A stretch of DNA of 12,756 nt from a bacterium. Its GTDB lineage: Bacteria; RBG-13-66-14. The translations under genes were made by a program, and so were the position numbers. The DNA lies in assembly GCA_021107695.1 (NCBI GenBank), contig JAIOSI010000280.1, positions 1 to 12,756 on the forward strand, given 5' to 3'. Position 1 is the first letter of the stretch. Every line of letters begins with the position of its first letter. The notes below the pieces were generated by a model. It was not told the DNA's origin. It saw only the letters and a program-made list of their open reading frames with translations, and made no database searches. Positions 1-7,800 of the stretch are shown piece by piece.

Positions 1-111
1 CTCCACCTGCGGCACGCCGGAATGGTTCGCCGTGGTGATAAAGAGAGCCTGCCCCAGCAGGGGCATCGGCTCCCAGAGTCGCGGATTCAGACCAACAGAT
101 TTCTTTTCCAC
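1..111 (-). CDS. FMN-binding split-barrel / flavin-reductase-like protein, 5' part only
   Basis: This is the first 37 codons of a minus-strand gene that leaves the window at base 1. I place the start at a GTG (109-111) because AAAGG (117-121) lies 5 nt upstream of it and the frame stays open to the edge. The fragment contains ALFITTANHSGVPQVE, which resembles the first beta strands of flavin reductase-like and PPOX-type split-barrel flavoproteins (hydrophobic strand, TT, short turn with G, P and then a polar strand). Members bind FMN and transfer electrons to small substrates in the cytoplasm. The gene begins 18 nt after the M23 peptidase stop codon, so the two are probably co-transcribed. 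Reality of the gene is fairly sure. The family is a moderate call because only the N-terminus is visible, and the choice between flavin reductase and PPOX-like protein cannot be made. Confidence 0.6.
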   Translation of the reverse strand, partial: MEKKSVGLNPRLWEPMPLLGQALFITTANHSGVPQVE

Positions 112-129
112 AAAAACCTTTGCGTAAAG

Positions 130-1146
130 CTACTGCACCAGATAGTTGAGAGGGTCGAGGGCGACATTGTTGAGGCGTACTTCGTAATGCAGGTGCGGAC
201 CGGTAGTTGCTCCGGTAACGCCGATGGTGCCGATCATCTGCCCGGCATTCACCCGCTCACCAACGGAGAAGGTGGCTGTTCCCATGTGGGCGTAGCGGGT
301 CTCGTAGCCGTTACCGTGGTCAATCCAGACCGTCAGCCCGTAAGCTCCCCGATAGCCGGACTCGATGACGATGCCGTCCGCCGGGGTGGTGATAAAGGTG
401 CCGATGGGAGCGGCAATGTCCAGACCTTTATGAGGTCCGTGCCAGCGTGGCTCGCCAAAGTAGCTGGTGATGACTCCCTGAACCGGAACGCCGAAGGGGA
501 CATCGGGGCTGATGGTGGAGATACGCTGCTCCAGATCACGCAGCAGCAGGTACATCTCGGAGGATAGCCCCGCCATGTCGGTGAGCAGCGATGCCTCCGC
601 TGAGGCGTACTCCTGCGCCGAGTGGTTGGCGAAGCTCAGACCAAAGGTCGTGATCGCCTCCAGCTCCTGCTCGTCCGTTGTCTCGACTTCGACGACAGCT
701 TCGCCCTCCGGTCCACCGCTGCCGAGAACCGCATCGGCAGCCTCCGCCTCCAGCTTGAAGCCCGCCATAATCCGCAGGTTCTTGTAGAAGTTCTGAAGCT
801 GGGTCAGCTGTAACCGGACGGCACGGAGCGAGTTCTCGTATGCCTGACGGTCTCGCTCGGCAGCGTTCGTCAGGGCGGACAGCTCGGAATTCGAGACCAT
901 CGCCGAGGTTTTGTACTCGCCATTCTTCCGGGCGAGGAAGTCCCCCCGTTCCTCGAGGGGATCAATCCGCTCGCTGACCTCTTCGTAGCGGCTGGCGTAG
1001 TAGATCGCGGTACTTCCCAAGCCAATCAAAACGGCAAAGAAGAGGCAGATGATGGTAATCAAAGCCCAGCGTGGGACAGAAACCGGCTTGGTTTCTCCGC
1101 CGTCGTGGGGGACAATCAGAACAGAGATAGAACGCTTAAATGGCAT
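130..1146 (-). CDS. Membrane-anchored M23 (LytM-type) peptidoglycan endopeptidase
   Basis: This 338-residue protein has a short cytoplasmic N-terminus (SVLIVPHDGGE), one transmembrane helix at about 28-50, a periplasmic helical or coiled-coil stretch at about 52-125, an acidic linker at about 132-165 and a second helical part at about 175-212. The C-terminal LytM domain spans about 220-335. Zinc ligands are visible as H239 and D243 (HKGLD) and H320 in HLHYE, with H287 (YAHMG) and H318 as the other catalytic-site histidines. All motifs are intact, so it is expected to be an active metallo-endopeptidase cutting peptide cross-links in the cell wall, unlike the degenerate EnvC/NlpD activators. 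The layout (anchor, coiled coil, LytM) is the usual one for envelope M23 proteins. Upstream AGGGGA sits close to the ATG as a ribosome site. It follows the lipoprotein gene by 56 nt on the same strand. The family is certain; the specific role is not. Confidence 0.95.
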   Translation of the reverse strand: MPFKRSISVLIVPHDGGETKPVSVPRWALITIICLFFAVLIGLGSTAIYYASRYEEVSERIDPLEERGDFLARKNGEYKTSAMVSNSELSALTNAAERDRQAYENSLRAVRLQLTQLQNFYKNLRIMAGFKLEAEAADAVLGSGGPEGEAVVEVETTDEQELEAITTFGLSFANHSAQEYASAEASLLTDMAGLSSEMYLLLRDLEQRISTISPDVPFGVPVQGVITSYFGEPRWHGPHKGLDIAAPIGTFITTPADGIVIESGYRGAYGLTVWIDHGNGYETRYAHMGTATFSVGERVNAGQMIGTIGVTGATTGPHLHYEVRLNNVALDPLNYLVQ

Positions 1147-1202
1147 CTTCCCCTAAGGAATCGGTTCAGGTTTGGAACGGTTGAGCGTGAAGGTATGCTC
1201 TC

Positions 1203-1637
1203 TTACTCAGCAATATCGTTAAACAGCAGCAGGTCGATGGCTTCCTCTGGCAGCAGCACGTACCAGCTATCATCGCGCAGAACCAGCGTAAACACCTGAC
1301 GGGAGGAGTGACGGTTGCCATACTCGTCCTCCAGCACCTGGCGCATGGTGAGGCTGACTTCGTCCTCGCCAGTTTCCTGGCGGTCGATTACCTCATCCTC
1401 AACAATAGCCACGGGCAGGAGCAAAGCCGGGGCGAAGGGGCGAAGCGGTTCCCGCTGCTTGGCTACGATTTCTGCGGCGAGGTTATCCCAGCGGGCGAAC
1501 CAGATTGCGTCAATCAGCCCGTCGCCGTTGTTGTCATTATTGGCAGCGATAAAGCGGTCGTAGGCAGATTCCGGGGAGTCTCCCCCACAGCCGCTCAACA
1601 GAATCAACAGGGCTGTAAGTATCAGGATTGCTCGCAT
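1203..1637 (-). CDS. Small NTF2-like (DUF4878-like) lipoprotein
   Basis: This 144-residue protein starts with a type II signal peptide. A hydrophobic run (ILILTALLILL) is followed by the lipobox L14-S15-G16-C17, so C17 should be lipidated. The next residues are G, G and D, with no Asp at +2, so outer-membrane delivery is the default expectation. The mature part opens with SPESAYDRFIAANNDNNG, a helix of the kind that begins DUF4878 and related NTF2-like lipoproteins. It ends with beta strands rich in aromatic and hydrophobic residues (VFTLVLRDDSWYVLLPEEA), matching the W-x-V/I closing strands of that fold. No catalytic residues are evident. The upstream ribosome site (GAGAAG) is weak. It lies between a secreted protein gene and the M23 peptidase gene on the same strand, which suggests an envelope role. 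Lipoprotein status is firm; the NTF2-like fold is inferred from pattern only. Confidence 0.85.
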   Translation of the reverse strand: MRAILILTALLILLSGCGGDSPESAYDRFIAANNDNNGDGLIDAIWFARWDNLAAEIVAKQREPLRPFAPALLLPVAIVEDEVIDRQETGEDEVSLTMRQVLEDEYGNRHSSRQVFTLVLRDDSWYVLLPEEAIDLLLFNDIAE

Positions 1638-1672
1638 CAGCTTCTCAGGTGAAGGGTAGCTACAGCCTCAGA

Positions 1673-1700
1673 CGGGCGCATTTTAGCAGAAATGTGCCCG
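1673..1700. repeat. Intergenic 11-bp imperfect inverted repeat (hairpin)
   Basis: CGGGCGCATTT (1673-1683) and AAATGTGCCCG (1690-1700) pair with one imperfect position around a 6-nt loop, in the 90-nt gap between the lipoprotein and the upstream secreted-protein gene. No T-tract follows on the minus strand, so it is not a canonical terminator for that transcript. It could be an mRNA-processing or stability element or a copy of a small palindromic repeat. The structure is certain; the function is unknown. Confidence 0.6.
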
Positions 1701-1727
1701 ATAATCAAGAGAGCTGGATCGGCAGAG

Positions 1728-2327
1728 CTACTTTAGGATAATACACTCGGTCAGCTCCGCCGTCCAGCCGTAGCCATAATCGTCTAAATACTCTTCGGCG
1801 ATGACCCCCACGCCGGAAGCCAGAATGAAGCTCCAGCGGCTGAAACCCAGGCTGAACTCCGGCTTGCCGATGAAGCTGTAAGTTAAGCGGAGACAATCGG
1901 TGAACTCCCCTGCCGGGATGGTGTAGCTTCCGACCTCTTCAACAATAGCCGCATAGCCCGCTTCGTTCCACTCACGCCCAGCCTCAATAGGCAGTTCAAT
2001 CCGCCAGGGCAGCTCGCCCCACTCCCCAATCTGGCAGTAGAACTCGACGAAGCGCAGCGTATCGCCGTCGTCGCGCAGATAGAGGTGAACAATCCGGTGG
2101 CTGAGGTCGGAGAACTCGTAAGTCGGCGAGTCCCAGGTCGGGCGACCGTACTCGTCTTCGGGATCGAACTCCTCCAGCCCCACCCAGCGGGTTTCTTCGC
2201 ACAGGTAAGGGGCGTCCTCTTCCTCGTAAACGCAGGAGAAGACGTACTCCGCCTCAACCAGCGGCAGGTAAGTATCCGCCACCACCAGAGAAACGACGAC
2301 CAGCAGAAGAACGGTTGTCAGGCGCAT
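1728..2327 (-). CDS. Secreted protein with DUF3108/TapB-like C-terminal part
   Basis: This 199-residue protein has a clear Sec signal peptide (RLTTVLLLVVVSLVVA, likely cut after A17). The mature protein is acidic, rich in beta-prone stretches, and has several cysteines (C32, C43, one in FYCQIGEW, one in FTDCLRL, C195) that could form disulfides after export. The stretch SYTIPAGEFTDCLRLTY, followed by an ASGVGVIAEEY strand and a terminal LTECIIL strand, resembles the pattern of DUF3108 and TapB-like secreted proteins (tvPAG-f-dCl-l ... pGvG-v--e ... eL). Those families are beta-barrel-like and of unproven function. GGAGG sits 6 nt upstream of the ATG, a strong start. A candidate promoter lies about 60-90 nt upstream, so it may head the run with the lipoprotein and M23 genes. 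Export is confident; the family is a pattern-level guess. Confidence 0.8.
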   Translation of the reverse strand: MRLTTVLLLVVVSLVVADTYLPLVEAEYVFSCVYEEEDAPYLCEETRWVGLEEFDPEDEYGRPTWDSPTYEFSDLSHRIVHLYLRDDGDTLRFVEFYCQIGEWGELPWRIELPIEAGREWNEAGYAAIVEEVGSYTIPAGEFTDCLRLTYSFIGKPEFSLGFSRWSFILASGVGVIAEEYLDDYGYGWTAELTECIILK

Positions 2328-2384
2328 GGGTAACCTCCGGTGTAGCGTGAGAACGGTTGTCTAGCCGTCCCATCTACAGTCGGG

Positions 2385-2414
2385 ATGATAAGTTGGGGTG
2401 GGCATCAATGTCCA
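2385..2414 (-). promoter_or_regulatory. Candidate sigma70-type promoter for the secreted-protein gene
   Basis: On the minus strand TGGACA (2409-2414, 5/6 to TTGACA) and TATCAT (2385-2390, 5/6 to TATAAT) are separated by 18 nt. This would start transcription about 50 nt upstream of the ATG at 2327. It is the best such pair I saw in the gap, but promoter consensus in this organism is unknown. Confidence 0.35.
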
Positions 2415-2477
2415 CTAGAGTAACCACCCCTGCTGTAAAAATGCGCGAGGCAATCACGATCAGAAAATCTTGTGAAA

Positions 2478-2489
2478 GATTAATTAATC
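2478..2489. promoter_or_regulatory. Perfect 12-bp AT-rich palindrome
   Basis: GATTAATTAATC reads identically on both strands, upstream of the candidate promoter at 2385-2414 and downstream of the propeller gene. It may be a regulator-binding dyad. AT-rich palindromes also occur by chance, so this is weak. Confidence 0.25.
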
Positions 2490-2525
2490 ATCTGGGACCA
2501 GGGTGATGGGCAAAATTACAACAAA

Positions 2526-2551
2526 GGGCAGCCACAGGAGACTGCCCCTAC
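2526..2551. repeat. REP-like palindromic repeat, copy 1 (GGGCAG...CTGCCCCTAC)
   Basis: GGGCAG (2526-2531) pairs with CTGCCC (2542-2547) around a 10-nt loop, and the unit ends in CCCCTAC. It shares the TGCCCCTAC end and orientation with a second unit 50 nt away. It resembles the small intergenic palindromes with a TAGGGGC/GCCCCTA signature that are scattered through many bacterial genomes. The gap 2328-2610 holds no credible gene. Confidence 0.6.
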
Positions 2552-2577
2552 GAACACCATGAAGATGTTTGATAAAA

Positions 2578-2601
2578 GGGTACGGCATGCCATGCCCCTA
2601 C
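2578..2601. repeat. REP-like palindromic repeat, copy 2 (GGCATG...CATGCCCCTAC)
   Basis: GGCATG (2584-2589) and CATGCC (2591-2596) form a tight inverted repeat preceded by GGGTAC and followed by CCCTAC. It ends in the same TGCCCCTAC as copy 1, in the same orientation. It sits 9 nt after the stop codon of the propeller gene, so it could form a hairpin at the 3' end of that mRNA. There is no clear T-tract. Confidence 0.6.
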
Positions 2602-2610
2602 AAGTCGTTG

Positions 2611-4707
2611 CTAACGGCTAATCACCGCACGTTTGGTAATTGCCTCGCCCGCTGCTTCCAAGCGAATCAGATAGACTCCTGTTGCCGAAGTTGAGCTATC
2701 CCAGCTTACGTTGTGCCGTCCGGCGGTCTGTTCGCCGCTAACCAACGTCTCGACCAGACGACCAGAGAGGTCATAGATGTTCAGTTCTACTAACCCATTT
2801 TGAGTCAACTCGTAGCTCACCGTCAGGGCAGAGCTTGCCGGGTTGGGGTACGGATCGCTCAGAGCCAACTCGCTCACTGCTCCGGGAACGACTATCTCAG
2901 AAGGTCCAAAGCGACTGACGGTGCCGTCAAGCTCCGTAATCTCAAGCCAGTAGGCGTATTCCATGCCAGCCTCGGCGGGGGCATCGAGCCAGCTTGTCGC
3001 CGAGCCGGAAAGCTCACCGCTCAGGTTAACTGACCCATTTTGGGTCAGTCCACGCAGGACACTGACCGTCGCCGGAGTATCGCCAACGATTGACCAGCTC
3101 AGCAGCACGCCTTCGTCTTTGGCATTGGCGTAGAGGTCAACGGACTCCACCGCCGTGCAATCTGTCCAGTTGATGGTGATGTCCTCGAAGGTCGGGCTGG
3201 CGGAGGTGTCTGTAGTCGTAAAGGCAACCTTATACTGGAAGTAACGGTCGTAGTCGGTGAGATAACTGCCCAGCTCGTCGCCGGAGCTGACCGCGAACCA
3301 GCTTCCCATGCTGCCGGAGTCGTTGCTGGCACGGACTTCCACAGCCAGTGTGGTGTTAGTGGGAGTATCCGCCGTCCAGCTTATCTGTCCCCACTCCGGC
3401 AGAGCGGCGGTATCGAGGATCGAACTGGTCAGGTTGCCGTTCGCTCTGAACTCTGTAACCTCCCACCAGGTGATGTCGTCGGCATAAAAAGCCGCTCCCA
3501 GAATGTCTAGAGCTCCGTCGCCGTTAATGTCCTCCGCATAAACTGTGTTGGCGGCATCAAAGCTTCCAGCAACGGTATGTTCTGTCCAACTGGTACCAGA
3601 ACCGTCGTCGTTTTTCCACCAGGTGATGTCATCAGCAGTCATAGCCGCACCCAGCACATCAATATCTCCATCACCATCAACATCAGCAGCATAGGCTGTA
3701 TAGGCACCGTCGAAACTGCCGTCAACGAGATGCTCTGTCCAGCTAGTACCGGAACCGTCGTCGTTCTCCCACCAAGTGATGTCGTCGTCGCTCCGTGCTG
3801 CCCCAAGCATATCAATATCTCCATCGCCATCAATGTCAGCACCGTAAACTGAATAGGCACCGTTAAAGCTGCCGTCAACAGTATGTTCTGTCCAGCTGGT
3901 GCCAGAACCGTCGTTGTTCTCCCACCAGGTGATGTCGTCGGCGTTGTAAGCCGAGCCAAGAACATCCAGGTAGCCGTCACCGTTTACATCCTCAGCAAAA
4001 ACTGAGGTAGCAGTATCAAAACTACCGTCAACGGTATGCTCTGTCCAACTAGTACCTGTGCCATCGTCATTCTTCCACCAGGTGATGTCGTCGGCATCTA
4101 TAGCTGCACCTAGCACATCAAGATAGCCATCAGCATCAACGTCGGCAGCGTAAACTGAATAGGCACCATTAAAGCTACCGTCAATAGTGTATTCGGTCCA
4201 ACTGGTGCCAGTCCCATCATCGTTTTTCCACCAGGTAATGTCATCGGCGATTCGTGCCACACCCAGAATATCTTGATAGCCATCGGCATCAACGTCAGCG
4301 GAGAAAACGGAGAAGGCACCATCAAAGCTGCCGTCAACGAGATGCTCGGTCCAGCTGGTACCAGAGCCATCGTCGTTCTCCCACCAGGTAATGTCATCGG
4401 CATCGCGAGCCGCACCGAGGATGTCCATATCGCCATCGTCATCAATATCAGCAGAATACACTGACCAGGCAGCATCAAAACTACCGTCAACGGTATGCTC
4501 GACCGGAGTCATAGGCGTGGACGAGAGGTGCAACTCACCGGGGAAAGCCAGCCAGCTTACATCGGTTGCCGTATCAAACTGGTCAGTCCAGTCGGTAACC
4601 GGACCAGCAACGCCATCGCCGCCAGACCAGTCGGTCTGAGCAGCGTCATCGGCAAAAACACTGTTAACCGTAAATAGCGCAAGCAGAACAAGGGCGAACC
4701 GTTTCAT
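2611..4707 (-). CDS. Secreted VCBS/FG-GAP seven-repeat propeller protein with type A sorting-domain-like tail
   Basis: This 698-residue exported protein has a signal peptide (RFALVLLALFTVNSVFA, cut after A19). Next is a leader segment with WSGGDGVAGPV at about 27-37. Seven consecutive repeats of exactly 51 residues cover 68-420. Each contains a calcium-loop-like D-x-D-x-D-G-x-x-D and ends in ADDITWW (DDDITWW in repeat 5), as in FG-GAP/VCBS repeats of integrin-type beta propellers. A beta-rich module follows at 421-520 (SSILDT..., RYFQYKVAF, SPTFEDITINW), then an FN3-like module at about 521-610. The tail at about 614-698 (PYPNPASSALTVSYEL, IYDLSGRLV, GVYLIRL) resembles Por/type IX secretion sorting domains or FlgD-like Ig domains. 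It is probably cell-surface or extracellular and binds ligand or calcium; no catalytic residues are visible. CGGAGG lies 5 nt before the ATG. Whether a type IX system exists in this genome cannot be seen here. Confidence 0.93.
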   Translation of the reverse strand: MKRFALVLLALFTVNSVFADDAAQTDWSGGDGVAGPVTDWTDQFDTATDVSWLAFPGELHLSSTPMTPVEHTVDGSFDAAWSVYSADIDDDGDMDILGAARDADDITWWENDDGSGTSWTEHLVDGSFDGAFSVFSADVDADGYQDILGVARIADDITWWKNDDGTGTSWTEYTIDGSFNGAYSVYAADVDADGYLDVLGAAIDADDITWWKNDDGTGTSWTEHTVDGSFDTATSVFAEDVNGDGYLDVLGSAYNADDITWWENNDGSGTSWTEHTVDGSFNGAYSVYGADIDGDGDIDMLGAARSDDDITWWENDDGSGTSWTEHLVDGSFDGAYTAYAADVDGDGDIDVLGAAMTADDITWWKNDDGSGTSWTEHTVAGSFDAANTVYAEDINGDGALDILGAAFYADDITWWEVTEFRANGNLTSSILDTAALPEWGQISWTADTPTNTTLAVEVRASNDSGSMGSWFAVSSGDELGSYLTDYDRYFQYKVAFTTTDTSASPTFEDITINWTDCTAVESVDLYANAKDEGVLLSWSIVGDTPATVSVLRGLTQNGSVNLSGELSGSATSWLDAPAEAGMEYAYWLEITELDGTVSRFGPSEIVVPGAVSELALSDPYPNPASSALTVSYELTQNGLVELNIYDLSGRLVETLVSGEQTAGRHNVSWDSSTSATGVYLIRLEAAGEAITKRAVISR
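3448..4506 (-). repeat. Seven tandem 153-bp coding repeats (propeller blades)
   Basis: Residues 68-420 of the propeller protein are seven units of 51 codons (the last is 47 codons before the sequence diverges), with no indels between units. Recurrent blocks are TEH[TL]VDGSF, VDGDG and DITWW[EK]N. Units vary mainly just before ADDITWW and in the codons after DGSF. This is intragenic expansion, not an array of independent elements. Confidence 0.9.
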
Positions 4708-4760
4708 CAGAACCTCCGAAGGTTATAGTTAATGACGGCAAAATACCACACCACATATCA

Positions 4761-4785
4761 GACTGTAACAGTCCCATTTGCAAAT
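4761..4785. promoter_or_regulatory. Two adjacent dyad-symmetric sites in the divergent promoter region
   Basis: GACTGT-A-ACAGTC (4761-4773) is a perfect 13-bp dyad, followed 3 nt later by the perfect 10-bp palindrome ATTTGCAAAT (4776-4785). Both lie between the divergent propeller and SMC genes, 54-105 nt from the nearer start codons. Their placement suits operator sites for a dimeric regulator. No regulator gene is nearby. Confidence 0.4.
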
Positions 4786-4800
4786 AGCAAGGGGAAAACT

Positions 4801-4846
4801 GGTTCTCACCACGCGGCTGGTAAACTAGAACCGTCTGGTGTAAAAT
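4801..4846 (+). promoter_or_regulatory. Possible SMC promoter region with inverted repeat
   Basis: GGTTCT (4801-4806) and AGAACC (4827-4832) form a spaced inverted repeat. TAAAAT (4841-4846, 5/6 to TATAAT) is a possible -10, with only a poor -35 upstream. If it is used, transcription would begin after the ATG at 4845, which favours the TTG start of SMC at 4878. Weak evidence. Confidence 0.25.
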
Positions 4847-4877
4847 GCACTCTTCGGTAGCTAACCAAGGCGGCTTT

Positions 4878-7800
4878 TTGTTCTTAAAAAAACTCAGTAT
4901 TGCTGGCTTTAAGTCCTTTCCCGACCCGCTGGAGCTAAACCTGCGCGAGGGGATGACCGCCATTGTCGGACCTAACGGCTGTGGCAAGACGAACCTCTCC
5001 GATGCCATTCGCTGGGCACTGGGCGAGCAGCGGGTGCGCAGCCTGCGCGGTAAAAGCTCGGTGGACGTGATCTTCTCCGGCACCGAAGAGCGGCACCCCC
5101 TAGGGATGAGCGAGGTTTCGCTGCTCCTGGCAAACGAGGACAACCGACTGCCGGTGGAGTACGAGGATGTGCTGATCACCCGGCGGCTCTTCCGCTCCGG
5201 GGAGTCAGCGTACCTGCTCAACCAACGTCCCTGCCGACTGAAGGACATTCAGAACCTCCTCCTCGATACGGGAATTGGTACCAACGCCTATTCGATCATC
5301 GAGCAGGCGCAGGTTGACCTGATCCTCTCGCAGAACCCCCACAAGCGGCGGGAGATCTTCGACGAGGCAGCGGGAATCGGGCGTTACAAAAATCAACGCG
5401 CCGAGGCGACGAAGAAGCTGGAACAGACCGAGGGTGAGCTGCAACGGCTCAACGACCGTCTCGACGAGCTGACCACCCAGCTTCGGGGGTTGAAGCGCGA
5501 GGTCAACAAGGCGCAGCACTACAAACGGTTGGGCGAGGAGCTGCGCCAGGTTGAGGCTTATACCTATCGCTTCCATTGGGACAACCACCAGTCCCGCTCC
5601 GACGAGCTTAACCAGGGGCTGGAGACCGCACAGGACAAGCAGGCAGAGCTTGCCGCGAAGCTCGCCTCCGCCGATGCCGCCCTGACCGAGGCGCAGGAAG
5701 AGCAGCTTCGGGCGCAGAACACCCTGACCGAGGGTCAGCAGCAGAGCTATCACTCGCTGGAGCAGGTGAAGAACTTCGAGAACCGCCTCTCGCTCTCCAG
5801 AGAGAAACAGGCGGAACGAACCAGACGGAAGCGAGAACTGGAGCAGCGGCTTACCGAGCTTGGCGAGGAACAGTCGAGCCAGAACAGTGAGCTAACCGCG
5901 GGTAACGCGAAGGCGGCAGAGCTGCGCGAGGAGCTTGAGACCGTCCGGGAGCGCATTACCGCTTCGGAGGAAGAGCTGGCGGGACTGCGGGATGAGCTAC
6001 TGCTCCATCGAGGTGAGGCAAAACAGCTGGGGGTGGAGCTCCTCGATGCCGCTGGCTCCGGAGCCGAACGACAGCTTCGTCTGGAAGGTTTAGGCAAAGA
6101 ACGAGACAAACTGCGGCTGGAGGAAGACTCCAACGCCGAAGAGCTGATGCTTCTTGAGGAGAACCTCTCCGCCAAACAGGTTGAGGTCGATAAGCTCCGT
6201 GGTCGGCTCGATGCTCTGGAAGAGCGGCTGAAGGAGGCTCTGGAGCTTCAGCGCAACGCCAACAGGCAGATTGCCGAGGTCTCGGAGAAGACCCGGCGGA
6301 GTCTGGATGCCCTGACCCGGGCCCGCGCCAGCTTCGAGAGTCTGGAGCGGGTCTATCATAGTAACGAGAGCTTTAAGAAAGCTGTACGTGCTGTTCTCGC
6401 CGCCGGAAGTAAGGGTAGCCTCAGCGGTATCCACGGCGCGTTGGCGCAGCTGGTCTCCTGCGACAGTCAGTACGAGATTGCCATCGAAACCGCTCTCGGT
6501 GCCTCGTCTCAGGCGATAGTCTGCGATACCGAGGCCGATGCCCGGGCGGCGGTGGAGCTGCTCAAGCGGCTTCGTGTCGGACGGGCGCGCTTTTTCCCCC
6601 TGGATATCATTCGCCCCCGGAAACAGCCGTATTGCGCCCGGCAGATTCAGCACCCCGGACTGATTGACGACGCTCTCGCGCTGATTCACTTTGATTCCCT
6701 GATTACCCCGGCGGTGGAGTTCGCCCTCGGCGGAACGCTGGTCGCGGACACCCTCGCCTCGGCAACGGATCTGGTTCGCAGCTGGCGGGGACAGGTCAGC
6801 TTCCGGCGGATTGTCAGCCTCGACGGCGAGCTGGTGGAATCCAGCGGAGCCATCACCGGCGGCGATTCTGGAAAAGGTCGGCAGCATCTGCTCTCCCACG
6901 AGCGCGATCTGGATAAGCTCAGGGAGAACCTGGTCACCCTGCAAGAGGAGTACGACACCGCCCGTGCCGAAGAGAAACGACTGCGGGATAACTTCAGTCG
7001 GGTTGGCGAAACCCTCTCCGGTCAGCGGGAACAGCAGTCCGCCGATTCGCTGGAATGGGAGCGGGCGAAGGTGGCTCTGGAACGACAGCAGGAAGAGCAG
7101 CAGCGACTGGAGAAGACCGAAGAAGATCGCCTCCACCGACTGAGAGAGGTCGAGGAGGAACTGAAGCTGCTCAATAGTGAAGCCGAAGCCACCGACGATG
7201 CTCCTGACGAAGAGGAACTCCGGGAGCGGCACAGCGAGGCGTTAAACAAAGCCGAGCGGCTGGAGGCTCGCCTGAACCAGCGGCAGGAGGAGTTCGCCGC
7301 CATCCGGGAGGCACGGAACCGCCACGAGGTGGAACTGGAAGGTCTGGAGAAGGAGATTGAGCGGCTGAAGCGGGGGATCGCGCAGTCGGAGCTGCGCCGG
7401 GAGAAGCGGGAGCAGGAACTTGCCGAGGTGAAGGATGCGAGCAGCCGTGCCGACAGCGACCTGGAAGAACTCAGCGAGAAACTCTCCGAGCTGACCCTCT
7501 CTAAGGATGAAGAGGAGAAACAGCTCGGCAAGCTGCGGCTGGTTCTCAACAAAGCTGGCACGGAGTTTTCCGGTAAACTGGCAGAGCGAACCAAGCTCGA
7601 TACCAAAGTAGGCGAGGTCGAGAAACAGCTGACCAACCTGCGGGTCTCGCTGGAGCATGAACACGGTGAGCAGGAGCGGCTTATCGCCGAGGCTCTGGAG
7701 CGTACCGCATTGAAGCTGGACGAGGTCGCCCTGCCCGAAGACTTTGAGCTGACCGACTCGCACAAATCCGCCGACAAGCTCCGCCGTCGTCGGGAGCGAC

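Noticed and set aside
22..567. Plus-strand open frame of 181 codons at the left edge
   Set aside because: It is antisense to the M23 catalytic domain and crosses the junction with the flavin-reductase-like start. It shows no domain or ribosome site.
3448..4506. Regular repeats considered as a CRISPR-like or minisatellite array
   Set aside because: The 153-bp period is in frame, codes for FG-GAP/VCBS blades and has no spacer-repeat organisation.
4664..5248. Minus-strand open frame spanning the divergent promoter region
   Set aside because: It overlaps the 5' end of SMC, the control region and the start of the propeller gene. Composition is Ser/Arg-rich and no start signal is visible.
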